Shown: in pieces, positions 23,073 to 31,087 of the stretch
How positions within the stretch are numbered: the stretch's first letter is position 1
Layout of the letters: the number at the start of each line of letters is the position of its first letter
Origin: CAVQGF01 sp045807945
GTDB taxonomy: Bacteria; Acidobacteriota; Terriglobia; Terriglobales; Acidobacteriaceae
Direction: 5' to 3'
DNA: 31,828 nucleotides
Assembly: GCA_045807945.1 (NCBI GenBank)
Contig: JBJMGI010000065.1
Span: 1 to 31,828, forward strand
Translations under genes and position numbers: made by a program
Notes under the pieces: generated by a model
Seen by the model: only the letters and a program-made list of their open reading frames with translations
Database searches by the model: none
Told to the model about the DNA's origin: nothing

Positions 23073-24347
23073 CTATTTTTTTACTAGCGCTCGCGCGCCG
23101 ATGTCTTTGCGGTAATACATTCCTTCGAAGTTGATCTTTGCGGCAGCTTCATACGCGCGATCAAGCGCCACACCGAGGTCACCCGCGCGCGCGCTGACTC
23201 CGAGCACGCGTCCGCCAGAGGTGATGAAGTCGTTGCCGCGCTTGCTGGTTCCCGCGTGGAAGACCTTCACGCCCTCGACCTGCCCAGCTTCCTTCAATCC
23301 CGTGATGACTTTTCCAGTCTCGAAGACGTCAGGGTACCCGCCTGACGCAATCACCACGCAGGCGGTCGCGTCGGTAGACCACTTGAAGTCGCCATCGCTC
23401 ACGCGTCCATCCACGGATGCTTCGAATGGGTCGAGAAGGTCGCTTTCCAAACGCATGAGGATAGGCTGGGTCTCGGGATCACCGAAGCGGCAGTTGAATT
23501 CGAGCACCATTGGGCCGCGCGCGGTCATCATGAGACCGCAATAGAGGATGCCGCGATACTCCATCTCTTCGGCTTTCATGCCCGCGACCACCGGCTTGGC
23601 GATGTGGGTGATGAGCCAGTCGCGCATTTGCGCGTCCAGTAAGGAATCGGTGGAGTACGCGCCCATGCCGCCCGTATTCGCCCCGGTGTCGCCGTGGCCG
23701 ATGCGCTTATGGTCCTGCGCGGCGACGAGAGGGGCGACGCGCTCGCCATCCGAGAGAACGAGGAACGAAACCTCTTCGCCTTCCAAAAATTCTTCCAGCA
23801 CTACGCGGCTGCCCGCTCCGGCAAGGACCTTGCCGCTCAACATCTCTTCAGCAGTTTGCGCGGCCTCTTCGCGCGTCTGCGTGATGACGACCCCTTTGCC
23901 GGCAGCGAGTCCGTCGGCTTTGACTACGAGCGGTGTCTTAAAGAGCGGGAGCGCGGAGTTTACGTCCTCCATGCTGAGGCAGACCGCGTAATGCGGCGTG
24001 GGAATGTTCTGCCGCCGCATGAACTCTTTTGCAAAGCTCTTACTGCTTTCAAGCTGCGCAGCGGCTTTCGTGGGGCCGAAGATACGCAGACCGCGTCGCT
24101 GGAACTCATCTACGATGCCGAGATTGAGCGGGATCTCGGGCCCGACAATGGTGAGATCGACACCGAGCTTTTGCGCGAGCGCTACGAGAGCCGAGATATC
24201 TTTCGGGTCGCTCGGGAGGCAGGTGGCTTCTTCCGCTATGCCACCATTTCCCGGAGTGCAGATGAGCTCGGTCACGCGCGGCGACTGCCGCAGCTTCCAC
24301 ACGATTGCGTGCTCGCGACCGCCCCCGCCGATGACCAGAACTTTCAT
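23073..24347 (-). CDS. purD: Phosphoribosylamine--glycine ligase
   Basis: ATP-grasp ligase that makes glycinamide ribonucleotide from phosphoribosylamine, glycine and ATP, the second step of purine synthesis. The product is 424 aa from the ATG at 24347, which begins the canonical MKVLVIGGGGREHAIVWKL. Other motifs are PGNGGIAEEA, VGPEIPLNLGIVDEF, PLVVKADGLAAGKGVVI, AAQDHKRIGHGDTGANTGGMGAYS, and EFNCRFGDPETQPIL near residue 290. The frame stays open upstream for 49 more codons, but that stretch is unlike the family and runs through the mntH promoter region. No ribosome site is visible; a TATACT box lies 9 nt upstream. Confidence 0.96.
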   Translation of the reverse strand: MKVLVIGGGGREHAIVWKLRQSPRVTELICTPGNGGIAEEATCLPSDPKDISALVALAQKLGVDLTIVGPEIPLNLGIVDEFQRRGLRIFGPTKAAAQLESSKSFAKEFMRRQNIPTPHYAVCLSMEDVNSALPLFKTPLVVKADGLAAGKGVVITQTREEAAQTAEEMLSGKVLAGAGSRVVLEEFLEGEEVSFLVLSDGERVAPLVAAQDHKRIGHGDTGANTGGMGAYSTDSLLDAQMRDWLITHIAKPVVAGMKAEEMEYRGILYCGLMMTARGPMVLEFNCRFGDPETQPILMRLESDLLDPFEASVDGRVSDGDFKWSTDATACVVIASGGYPDVFETGKVITGLKEAGQVEGVKVFHAGTSKRGNDFITSGGRVLGVSARAGDLGVALDRAYEAAAKINFEGMYYRKDIGARALVKK

Positions 24348-24356
24348 GGAGGTATG

Positions 24357-24362
24357 AGTATA
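24357..24362 (-). promoter_or_regulatory. Putative -10 box for purD
   Basis: TATACT on the minus strand ends 9 nt before the purD ATG. The gap (CATACCTCC) has no Shine-Dalgarno match. The layout parallels that of gatB and suggests a leaderless or very short-leader message. No good -35 is seen. Confidence 0.35.
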
Positions 24363-24376
24363 AAGGAACGGCGTAG

Positions 24377-24423
24377 GCGGTATGGTTGCGAGTTCCAGTA
24401 AACTGGAACGCTCGCAACACCGC
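24377..24423. promoter_or_regulatory. Large inverted repeat between purD and mntH
   Basis: Nested dyad symmetry in the 84-nt divergent intergenic region: TTCCAG-TAAA-CTGGAA at the centre (24393-24408), flanked by GTTGCGAG / CTCGCAAC (24385-24392 and 24411-24418) and then GCGGT / ACCGC (24377-24381 and 24419-24423), with small bulges. It ends 8 nt before the mntH ATG. It could be a repressor operator or a 5' RNA hairpin. It does not obviously match the MntR or Fur consensus. Confidence 0.55.
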
Positions 24424-24431
24424 TCACAACC

Positions 24432-25772
24432 ATGAAACCAGAAACCAGCCCGTGGCGACTGGAAGCGCTCACACCGAGCCTTCCCGAGGTGCATCGCTCG
24501 CTTGCCGTGCCAAGAACGGCGAGCTTCTGGCGCAAGATGGTCGCGTTCGCCGGACCGGGATTCCTGGTCGCGGTGGGATACATGGATCCGGGGAACTGGG
24601 CGACGGACCTAGCGGCAGGATCGAAGTACAACTACTCGCTGCTCAGCGTGATCATGCTGTCGAACTTGATGGCGGTGCTGCTGCAAAGCCTGGCGGTGAA
24701 GCTGGGAGTTGTGACTGGCCGCGACCTGGCGCAGGCGTGCCGCGACCACTACAGCAAGCCGGTATCGTTCGTACTTTGGATCGGATGCGAGATCGCGATC
24801 GCAGCGTGTGATCTCGCGGAAGTGATAGGCACTGCGATCGCGTTGCAGTTACTGTTTCATATTCCTTTGCTGATCGGCGTCTGCCTGACGGCGCTCGACG
24901 TTTTGATCATCCTCTTCCTGCAGAGCCGCGGCTTCCGCTATATCGAGGCGCTGGTGATCTCGCTCATTGGCGTGATCGCATTCTGCTTCACGCTGGAGAT
25001 CATCTTCTCGCGTCCAGAGCTTGCGGGTATCGCGCGCGGATTCTTCGTTCCGTCGAGCAACATCCTTAGTGATCCCGGCATGCTGTACATCGCGATCGGA
25101 ATCCTGGGCGCGACGGTGATGCCGCACAATCTTTATCTGCATTCCTCCGTGGTGCAGACGCGCAATTATGAACGCACGCCCGAGGGAAAGCGCGAGGCGA
25201 TCAAGTTCAGCAACATTGATACCGCTGTGGCTCTGACACTCGCGCTGTTCGTGAATGCCGCGATATTAATCGTCTCGGCGGCAACGTTCTACCGAACGGG
25301 ACACGGCGAGGTGGCGGAGATCGGAGACGCCCACAAACTGCTGACACCGCTGCTCGGAGTAACCGGCGCGAGCACCTTGTTCGCGTTCGCGCTGCTCGCG
25401 TCCGGACAAAACTCCACGTTAACCGGAACCCTTGCGGGGCAGATCGTGATGGAAGGCTTCTTGAACCTGCGGCTCAAGCCCTGGCTACGCCGGCTGATCA
25501 CGCGGCTGGTGGCGATCGTGCCGGCCATCATCGTGACGGCATGGTACGGCTCGCGCGGGACCGCCAAGCTGCTGATCCTCAGCCAGGTAGTCCTGTCGAT
25601 GCAGCTGAGTTTTGCGGTTTTTCCGCTGGTTCTGTTCACCAGCGACAAGCGAAAGATGGGCGAGTTCGTGAACGCGCGCTGGATGCAGGCGCTCGCCTGG
25701 ACGACTGCGGTTTTGATCGCGGTACTGAACGCGTGGCTGCTGGTCCAGATTTTCCGCGGCTGGACAGCGTAA
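24432..25772 (+). CDS. mntH: Nramp-family divalent metal transporter
   Basis: Inner-membrane proton-coupled importer of Mn2+ (and Fe2+), 446 aa, with about 11 hydrophobic segments from residue 36. The two metal-binding signatures are intact: DPGN at 52-55 in the first membrane helix (GYMDPGNWATD) and MPHN at 230-233 in helix 6 (MPHNLYLHSS). A polar N-terminal tail of about 33 residues precedes the first helix. The ATG lies just after a large inverted repeat, which may regulate it. acnA begins 29 nt after the stop codon, so the two are probably co-transcribed. This would link metal uptake to an iron-sulfur enzyme. Confidence 0.95.
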   Translation: MKPETSPWRLEALTPSLPEVHRSLAVPRTASFWRKMVAFAGPGFLVAVGYMDPGNWATDLAAGSKYNYSLLSVIMLSNLMAVLLQSLAVKLGVVTGRDLAQACRDHYSKPVSFVLWIGCEIAIAACDLAEVIGTAIALQLLFHIPLLIGVCLTALDVLIILFLQSRGFRYIEALVISLIGVIAFCFTLEIIFSRPELAGIARGFFVPSSNILSDPGMLYIAIGILGATVMPHNLYLHSSVVQTRNYERTPEGKREAIKFSNIDTAVALTLALFVNAAILIVSAATFYRTGHGEVAEIGDAHKLLTPLLGVTGASTLFAFALLASGQNSTLTGTLAGQIVMEGFLNLRLKPWLRRLITRLVAIVPAIIVTAWYGSRGTAKLLILSQVVLSMQLSFAVFPLVLFTSDKRKMGEFVNARWMQALAWTTAVLIAVLNAWLLVQIFRGWTA

Positions 25773-25801
25773 AATAGAAGGTTTCGCGAGGAGCCTTCAG
25801 C

Positions 25802-28645
25802 ATGGATAGTTTTGCCAGCCGTTCCACGTTGCGCGTCGGAAGCAAAGAATACGAGATTTACCGCCTGGATGTTCTGGAAAAAGCCGGGCTGAAGATCGGT
25901 AATTTGCCGTATTCGCTGCGCATCCTGCTGGAGAATCTGCTGCGGAATGAGGGCAAGTCGGTCTCTTCCGAGGACATTCGTGCTCTCGCCAACTGGGACG
26001 CCAAAGCCGCACCATTCAAAGAAATCGCATTCATGCCGGCGCGCGTGCTGATGCAGGACTTCACCGGCGTGCCCGCCATCGTTGACCTCGCCGCGATGCG
26101 CGATGCGATGAAATCGCTCGGCGGCGATCCCACGAAGATCAATCCGCTGCTGCCGGCGGAACTTGTGATCGACCACTCCGTGCAGGTGGATGAGTTCGGA
26201 ACGCAGCACTCGCTCCAGATCAATGCTGACTTGGAATTTCTGCGCAATCGTGAGCGCTACGAGTTCTTGCGGTGGGGTCAGAGCGCCTTCCGAAACCTGG
26301 CGATCGTCCCGCCGGACATGGGCATCGTTCATCAGATCAATCTGGAATACCTGGCGCGCGTAGTGTTCGTTGCGCCAGCGGAAGGTGGAAAGCCCGCGCG
26401 TGCATATCCGGACACCTTGGTCGGAACGGATTCGCACACCACGATGGTCAACGGACTCGGCGTGCTGGGTTGGGGCGTCGGCGGTATTGAGGCGGAGGCG
26501 GCGATGCTCGGCCAGCCTGTCTCCATGCTGATCCCGCAGGTGGTCGGATTCAAGCTCACTGGAAACCTGCGTGAAGGTTCCACCGCGACCGATCTAGTAC
26601 TGACCGTGACCGAGATGCTGCGCAAAGTGGGCGTGGTCGGGAAATTTGTGGAGTACTACGGGCCCGGGCTGAAAAACTTGCCGCTCGCGGATCGCGCGAC
26701 GATTGCGAACATGTCTCCGGAGTACGGCGCTACATGCGGCATCTTCCCCGTGGACGCGGAGACGTTGCGTTATCTGAGACTCAGCGGGCGCAGCGAAGAG
26801 CAGATCGCGCTGGTCGAAGCTTACTGCCGAGCGCAGGGAATGTTCCACGACGAGAACACGCGCGAGGCGACCTACTCGGAACTGGTGGAGCTGGACCTTG
26901 CGACGGTCGAGCCCAGTATCGCCGGACCGAAGAGGCCACAGGATCGTGTGCCGTTATCGGCTGCCCCGCAATCGTTCGCGCAAGCATTGCCTACGCTCAT
27001 CAAGCCGGGAAAAGCACCTGATAAGCAGGTCGAGCGCCTGAAGGGCGAAGGTGGCGGAGGAACCGCGGTCGGCACGGGCGACGTGGAGCATGCGCCTGCC
27101 GCCGCTAAGACTGTCGTCGCCGAGATGGAGCGCGACCTGAAGCATGGCGACGTTGTCATTGCTGCGATCACCAGTTGCACCAACACTTCGAACCCTTCGG
27201 TGATGATCGCTGCCGGATTGTTGGCGAAAAAAGCCGTGGAAAAGGGATTGACGGTTCCGCCGCATGTGAAGACTTCGCTTGCGCCGGGATCGCGCGTGGT
27301 CACCGACTACTATCGCGAGTCCGGACTCGACACTTACCTCGACAAGCTGCGCTTCAACACCGTCGGGTACGGCTGCACGACCTGCATCGGAAACTCCGGG
27401 CCGCTGCCGGCAGAGATTACGCAGGAGATCGCCGAGCACGATCTTGTAGTTACGTCGGTGCTGTCAGGCAATCGCAATTTTGAAGGACGCATCAACTCTG
27501 ACGTGCGAGCAAACTACCTGATGTCGCCACCGCTGGTGGTTGCGTACGCGCTTGCAGGGACGATCGAAAAAAATCTGCTGCACGATCCGATCGGGGAAGG
27601 TAGCAACGGCAAGCCCGTCTACCTGCGCGACATATGGCCCACGCAGAAGGAAGTTGACGACACACTGAAGAAGGCCATCAACTCGGGCATGTACACCAAG
27701 AACTACGAGACGATCTTCGAAGGCGACGCGCACTGGAAGGGAATGAAGGTCGAAGGCGGCGAGACGTTCGCGTGGAGCGACAAATCCACGTACATCCGGC
27801 GGGCGCCGTATTTCGACAACATGCCGAAGACGCCGCAGCCCGCGACCGACATCAAGGGCGCACGCGTTCTTGCAAAGCTGGGACACAGCGTGACCACCGA
27901 CCACATCTCGCCCGCAGGTTCGATCAAAGCGGATGGGCCAGCCGGAAAATATCTGCTCGGACTCGGCGTTAATAAACCTGATTTCAATTCCTACGGCTCG
28001 CGGCGAGGAAATCATGAGGTCATGGTGCGCGGAACATTCGCGAACGTCCGGCTGAAGAACAAGATCGCTCCGGGAACCGAAGGCGGAGTCACGCGGCATC
28101 TGCCGGATGGCGAAGGCATGTCCATCTTCGACGCGGCGGAAAAATATCGCGCCCAGGGCGTGCCCACCGTAGTGCTCGCGGGTAAAGAGTACGGATCGGG
28201 CTCGTCCCGCGACTGGGCCGGGAAAGGTCCGGCGCTGCTCGGCGTGCGCGCAGTGATCGCGGAAAGCTACGAGCGCATCCATCGCTCAAACCTAGTCGGT
28301 ATGGGGGTGCTGCCGCTGCAATTCCTCCACGACGAAGATCCCGATACGCTCGGACTCACGGGGGAAGAGACCTACGACATCATCGGAATCGCCGACATCA
28401 TCAACGCGCCTACCTTCAAGGCTGGACAAAAAATTAAGGTGACGGCGCACGGTCCCAAGGGTGAGAAGGTTGAGTTCCACGCGCTGGTTCGCATTGATAC
28501 TCCGCAAGAGGCGCTCTATTACCGCCATGGCGGGATCCTGCAGTTCGTTTTGCGGCAACTGCTCGCCGGAAAAGACGCGAGTGCGACGGCAGGCGGCGGA
28601 GTGAGCACGGTCGCAGATGCTAGGACGGGAAGCTCAGTCACGTAG
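25802..28645 (+). CDS. acnA: Aconitate hydratase A (AcnA/IRP1 type)
   Basis: TCA-cycle enzyme that isomerises citrate and isocitrate with a [4Fe-4S] cluster; apo-forms of this family can bind RNA. Length is 947 aa, about 55 longer than E. coli AcnA. Part of the excess is a Gly/Ala/Lys-rich loop (about 385-440, with KGEGGGGTAVGTG) before the first cluster Cys. Cluster ligands are Cys459 (TSCTNTSNP), Cys525 and Cys528 (CTTCIGNSGP), with the same 66 and 3 spacing as IRP1. Other motifs are VGTDSHTTMVNGLGVLGWGVGGIEAEA, GDSVTTDHISPAG-like HSVTTDHISPAGSI and the swivel-domain YGSGSSRDWAGKGP. A GAGGAG ribosome site precedes the ATG. Confidence 0.97.
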   Translation: MDSFASRSTLRVGSKEYEIYRLDVLEKAGLKIGNLPYSLRILLENLLRNEGKSVSSEDIRALANWDAKAAPFKEIAFMPARVLMQDFTGVPAIVDLAAMRDAMKSLGGDPTKINPLLPAELVIDHSVQVDEFGTQHSLQINADLEFLRNRERYEFLRWGQSAFRNLAIVPPDMGIVHQINLEYLARVVFVAPAEGGKPARAYPDTLVGTDSHTTMVNGLGVLGWGVGGIEAEAAMLGQPVSMLIPQVVGFKLTGNLREGSTATDLVLTVTEMLRKVGVVGKFVEYYGPGLKNLPLADRATIANMSPEYGATCGIFPVDAETLRYLRLSGRSEEQIALVEAYCRAQGMFHDENTREATYSELVELDLATVEPSIAGPKRPQDRVPLSAAPQSFAQALPTLIKPGKAPDKQVERLKGEGGGGTAVGTGDVEHAPAAAKTVVAEMERDLKHGDVVIAAITSCTNTSNPSVMIAAGLLAKKAVEKGLTVPPHVKTSLAPGSRVVTDYYRESGLDTYLDKLRFNTVGYGCTTCIGNSGPLPAEITQEIAEHDLVVTSVLSGNRNFEGRINSDVRANYLMSPPLVVAYALAGTIEKNLLHDPIGEGSNGKPVYLRDIWPTQKEVDDTLKKAINSGMYTKNYETIFEGDAHWKGMKVEGGETFAWSDKSTYIRRAPYFDNMPKTPQPATDIKGARVLAKLGHSVTTDHISPAGSIKADGPAGKYLLGLGVNKPDFNSYGSRRGNHEVMVRGTFANVRLKNKIAPGTEGGVTRHLPDGEGMSIFDAAEKYRAQGVPTVVLAGKEYGSGSSRDWAGKGPALLGVRAVIAESYERIHRSNLVGMGVLPLQFLHDEDPDTLGLTGEETYDIIGIADIINAPTFKAGQKIKVTAHGPKGEKVEFHALVRIDTPQEALYYRHGGILQFVLRQLLAGKDASATAGGGVSTVADARTGSSVT

Positions 28646-28677
28646 GAAGGACGATGGTGTGATTGCGCGAGTAAGTA

Positions 28678-28766
28678 CGATTGTGTGATTGTGTGAAGGA
28701 TGAAGTAAGAGCTCGCGGAAAAAATGTTTTGAGAATTAACTTCACACATCGGAGTTCACACGATCG
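28678..28766. repeat. Inverted repeat of GTGTGA(A) units between acnA and the UvrC-like gene
   Basis: Left arm 28678-28698 (CGATTGTGTGA...TGTGTGAAG) and right arm 28740-28766, which read in reverse gives CGATCGTGTGAAC...TGTGTGAAG. The arms match imperfectly around an AT-richer centre. Related GTGTGATT units start at 28657. The right arm overlaps the stop codon of the UvrC-like gene. It may be a miniature mobile or terminator-like element; no transposase is seen. Confidence 0.5.
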
Positions 28767-29889
28767 GACTTTGTTCTGGTTCTTTCTCTCCTCTAAATAC
28801 CCGCGAGACGCCGCGCACCAGGCGGCGCATTGGCAGCTCGCCTTTTTCATCGCACAGAAAAATCTCTCCCAGTCGCGAGCTGCGGAAGAACCAGCGCTTC
28901 AGCAGCGCGATGTGCTCGGTGAGTTCGGTCGCGGAGTTGGATTTCGCTGGCGGGATCTCGGTGATCGCCGCCGAGAGGCGCGATTCCATGGATTGCGACT
29001 TGGCGGAAGCGGCTTGCTCGATCGCAAAGGCGGCGGGCGGAGTGATCATTCCTTTGGTGATCCGCAGCAGCGCGACGGAGTTTGGCTCGGCGCTGGTCTG
29101 AACCATCACTCCGTTCAATCTTTCAATGGGCCGCGCAAGCTCCGGCAGCAGATGCGCGACCGGCGCTAGCTTTTCCATCCGCGCGTGGATGGCGGCGGCG
29201 TTCTCGAATTCCATCGTCGCGCTGGCGGCGTCCCGCTGGGTTTCCATTTCGCGGCGGAGCGTCGCTCCGCCCGAATCCAAGTAGCTCTGCACCCGGCCGA
29301 CTTCGATTTCGTAGGCCTCGTCTGTGCAGCCTTTGAAGCAGGGAGCGAGACACATCTTCATCTCCGAGTACATGCAGCCGGGGAAAGCGGGGTCGGGATT
29401 CAGGTCGAAGTCGCAGCGGCGCATCTTGAAGAAGTCGAGGGAGCCGTTGAGGAATTTTTCAGCGGCCGCTCGCGAAGCGAACGGCCCATAGTAGATGGAT
29501 CTCCCGTTCAGCCGGCCGATCTTGCGCGTAATGTAAGCGCGAGGATAGGCGTTATCGAGATTCAAGCGGATGAGCGGGGCAGGACGAAGCTTGAGGCGCT
29601 CGCGGTAGTCGCCGGGGAAGATCTCGCGCAGAGTGCGGTAGAGCAGGAAACGGCTCTCGAAATCCGAGCCGGTGATGGAGTATTCGATGGTGCGTGTCTG
29701 CGCGCGCAGGTTGAGACGCTTGCTGCCTTCCTCGGCGGGGCCGAGAAGGCGCATCAGGCGCTGCTTCAGGTTCGCGGATTTGGCGACGTAGGGCTCGGCG
29801 CCCTCTTCGCCGCGAAGGATGAAGACGCCCGATCTTGCTGGCAGACCCTCAAGGGCCTCTGGGGTGAACTGAAGCGTCTCTCTCAGCAC
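28756..29889 (-). CDS. UvrC N-terminal-half homologue (GIY-YIG nuclease, Cho-like)
   Basis: 377 aa protein equivalent to the first part of excinuclease subunit UvrC. Residues 16-100 form the GIY-YIG domain. By alignment with UvrC, the catalytic Tyr34, Lys37, Arg44 and Glu78 are kept, but GVY is GVF (Phe23) and YVG is YVA (Ala36). Cys159, Cys172, Cys180 and Cys184 match the UvrC iron-sulfur ligands in spacing. Residues 209-243 resemble the UvrB-binding UVR motif. The C-terminal RNase H-like nuclease and HhH domains are absent, as in E. coli Cho, and the last ~130 residues are of unknown type. It could make the 3' incision in repair or have another role. The start is GTG, without a clear ribosome site. 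Confidence 0.82.
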   Translation of the reverse strand: MLRETLQFTPEALEGLPARSGVFILRGEEGAEPYVAKSANLKQRLMRLLGPAEEGSKRLNLRAQTRTIEYSITGSDFESRFLLYRTLREIFPGDYRERLKLRPAPLIRLNLDNAYPRAYITRKIGRLNGRSIYYGPFASRAAAEKFLNGSLDFFKMRRCDFDLNPDPAFPGCMYSEMKMCLAPCFKGCTDEAYEIEVGRVQSYLDSGGATLRREMETQRDAASATMEFENAAAIHARMEKLAPVAHLLPELARPIERLNGVMVQTSAEPNSVALLRITKGMITPPAAFAIEQAASAKSQSMESRLSAAITEIPPAKSNSATELTEHIALLKRWFFRSSRLGEIFLCDEKGELPMRRLVRGVSRVFRGEKEPEQSPIV

Positions 29890-29900
29890 AGGTTCATTTT

Positions 29901-30030
29901 TTCACCACGCAGACACGGAGTCCACGGAGAAAAGGGCATTCTTCGATGATCAGAGTCAAAAGATTGAACCACAGAGGACGCGGAGGAACACAGAGGGAAA
30001 GCTTTTAACCGCAGAGGACGCAGAGAGAAG
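29901..30030. repeat. Cluster of 'ACC(G/A)CAGAGGACGC(G/A)GAG' intergenic repeats
   Basis: Three related units in tandem between the UvrC-like gene and the ATPase: TTCACCACGCAGACACGGAG (29901), GAACCACAGAGGACGCGGAGG (29966) and TAACCGCAGAGGACGCAGAG (30006). The first, with its tail CAGAGTCAAA, parallels the copy at 21699-21760. The stretch is non-coding. Confidence 0.7.
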
Positions 30031-30062
30031 CAGGTCCCTCGTCCGCCATGGCGGACGAGGGG
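30031..30062. repeat. Perfect 26-bp palindrome beside an AGGTCCCTCG repeat
   Basis: CCCTCGTCCGCCATGGCGGACGAGGG (30036-30061, central CCATGG) is a perfect palindrome. It overlaps the decamer AGGTCCCTCG that also begins the repeat at 2957. It could form a cruciform or a strong RNA hairpin downstream of the convergent or adjacent transcripts. No T-tract follows directly. Confidence 0.7.
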
Positions 30063-30080
30063 TGAGAAATCAAAATTAAA

Positions 30081-30112
30081 ACTGGGTACTGAGTACTGGG
30101 TACCGGGTACTG
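30081..30112. repeat. GTACCC/AGTACT-type intergenic repeat, copy 2
   Basis: Inverse-orientation partner of 1960-1990, sharing the core TACCCAGTACTCAGTACCC on the minus strand. It ends 2 nt before the stop codon of the DnaC/IstB-type gene, so, like copy 1, it sits right after a gene. Confidence 0.75.
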
Positions 30113-30113
30113 T

Positions 30114-30881
30114 CTAACGCGTTGCGCCGCTGCGCATCTTCTGGCGGACGTCTTCGCCTTCGATGTGGACGATGCGGCACATCTCATGCAGCCGCGAGCG
30201 CATGCGCTCCCCGATGCGGTCGCCCAGGGTTTCGTCGCGCGTGGCGCGCGAGGTGAGGTCGCGTCCGGCGGTGGCCGCGGGCGGATGGTCGGCGAAGTTG
30301 GTGGTGATGATGGTGGTGAGCTTGTCGTTGTAGCGCGTGTTCAGGATGTGCGAGACCGTGTCCCAAACCCACTCGGTGGGTTTCACCGCGCCCAGTTCGT
30401 CGAGCACGAGGAGTTCGGTCTCGAAGACGGGGCGGAGCACGTCCATCTCGGTGACCTGAACGGATGCGTTGTAGGAGTTCTGCACCTGCTTCAGCAACTC
30501 GCGGTAATCGTAGAAGAGCCCGGGGATGCCTTTGCGCAGGATAAGCTCGCGCAGGATGCTGACCGCGATGTGCGTCTTGCCGACGCCGATGGGCCCGATC
30601 AACATGAGGCCGGTCTTCTCGAGCGGATACTCCGCGACGAATTTCTTGGCGGTCGCGAGCGCCTGGTCGCGCTTGTCGCGTCCGATGCCTCCGAGCTCGG
30701 GGTGGTAGCTATCGAACTCGCAGTGCTCGTAACGCGAAGGGATGCGCGACTGCTTCATCAGGCGCGACGAGCGGGACTGGATGGTGCAATCGCAGCGCGT
30801 AACGGATTTTGCGGCGCCGTTGGCGACGGACTTCCAGCCTGAGCCCTGGCAGATATTGCAAACCGTGGATGAGGAGGTCAC
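30114..30881 (-). CDS. DnaC/IstB-type AAA+ ATPase (possible helicase loader)
   Basis: 255 aa cytoplasmic ATPase related to DnaC, DnaI and IstB. The N-terminus has a likely zinc site: Cys8 and Cys11 in CNICQGSGW, then Cys30 and Cys32 in RCDC. The AAA+ core has Walker A GPIGVGKTH (about 96-104), Walker B LLVLDELGA, and sensor-1 TTIITTNF. There is no partner transposase (IstA) nearby, so a chromosomal role in loading the replicative helicase is more likely than an IS21-type transposition helper. The zinc-ATPase layout also resembles Gram-positive DnaI. The start is GTG. The last residues (RQKMRSGATR) abut a repeat. Confidence 0.85.
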   Translation of the reverse strand: MTSSSTVCNICQGSGWKSVANGAAKSVTRCDCTIQSRSSRLMKQSRIPSRYEHCEFDSYHPELGGIGRDKRDQALATAKKFVAEYPLEKTGLMLIGPIGVGKTHIAVSILRELILRKGIPGLFYDYRELLKQVQNSYNASVQVTEMDVLRPVFETELLVLDELGAVKPTEWVWDTVSHILNTRYNDKLTTIITTNFADHPPAATAGRDLTSRATRDETLGDRIGERMRSRLHEMCRIVHIEGEDVRQKMRSGATR

Positions 30882-31087
30882 TCGATGGAATCCTGAAGAA
30901 TATTAGGCTGGTAGTGCGACTCTACTATGCTGCCCCAAGCGGGGGCAAGGGGAAGAGTTCCATCCTTTCGCAGAAAGCGCTAAAGGACGGCATCCTGCCG
31001 AAGGCCGCGTGCGGATTGGGGAAAAATTGTGGAAAGAGGAGCGATTCGGCGTTTCCGTGATGGAGGTTGGCGCTCGGCGCTGATCCT

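Noticed and set aside
24348..24494. N-terminal extension of purD to an upstream start
   Set aside because: The extra 49 residues do not resemble the family, which begins at MKVLVIGGGG, and the stretch overlaps the mntH start region.
25777..25798. GAAGG / CCTTC hairpin around the acnA ribosome site as a regulatory switch
   Set aside because: Only five base pairs with a 12-nt loop that leaves the GAGGAG exposed; likely chance.
25289..26437. 382-codon minus-strand frame opposite mntH and acnA
   Set aside because: It spans two well-supported genes on the other strand and has no recognisable protein features.
30114..30881. IS21 insertion sequence (IstB)
   Set aside because: Only the ATPase is present, with an N-terminal zinc site and no istA or terminal inverted repeats; a helicase-loader role fits better.
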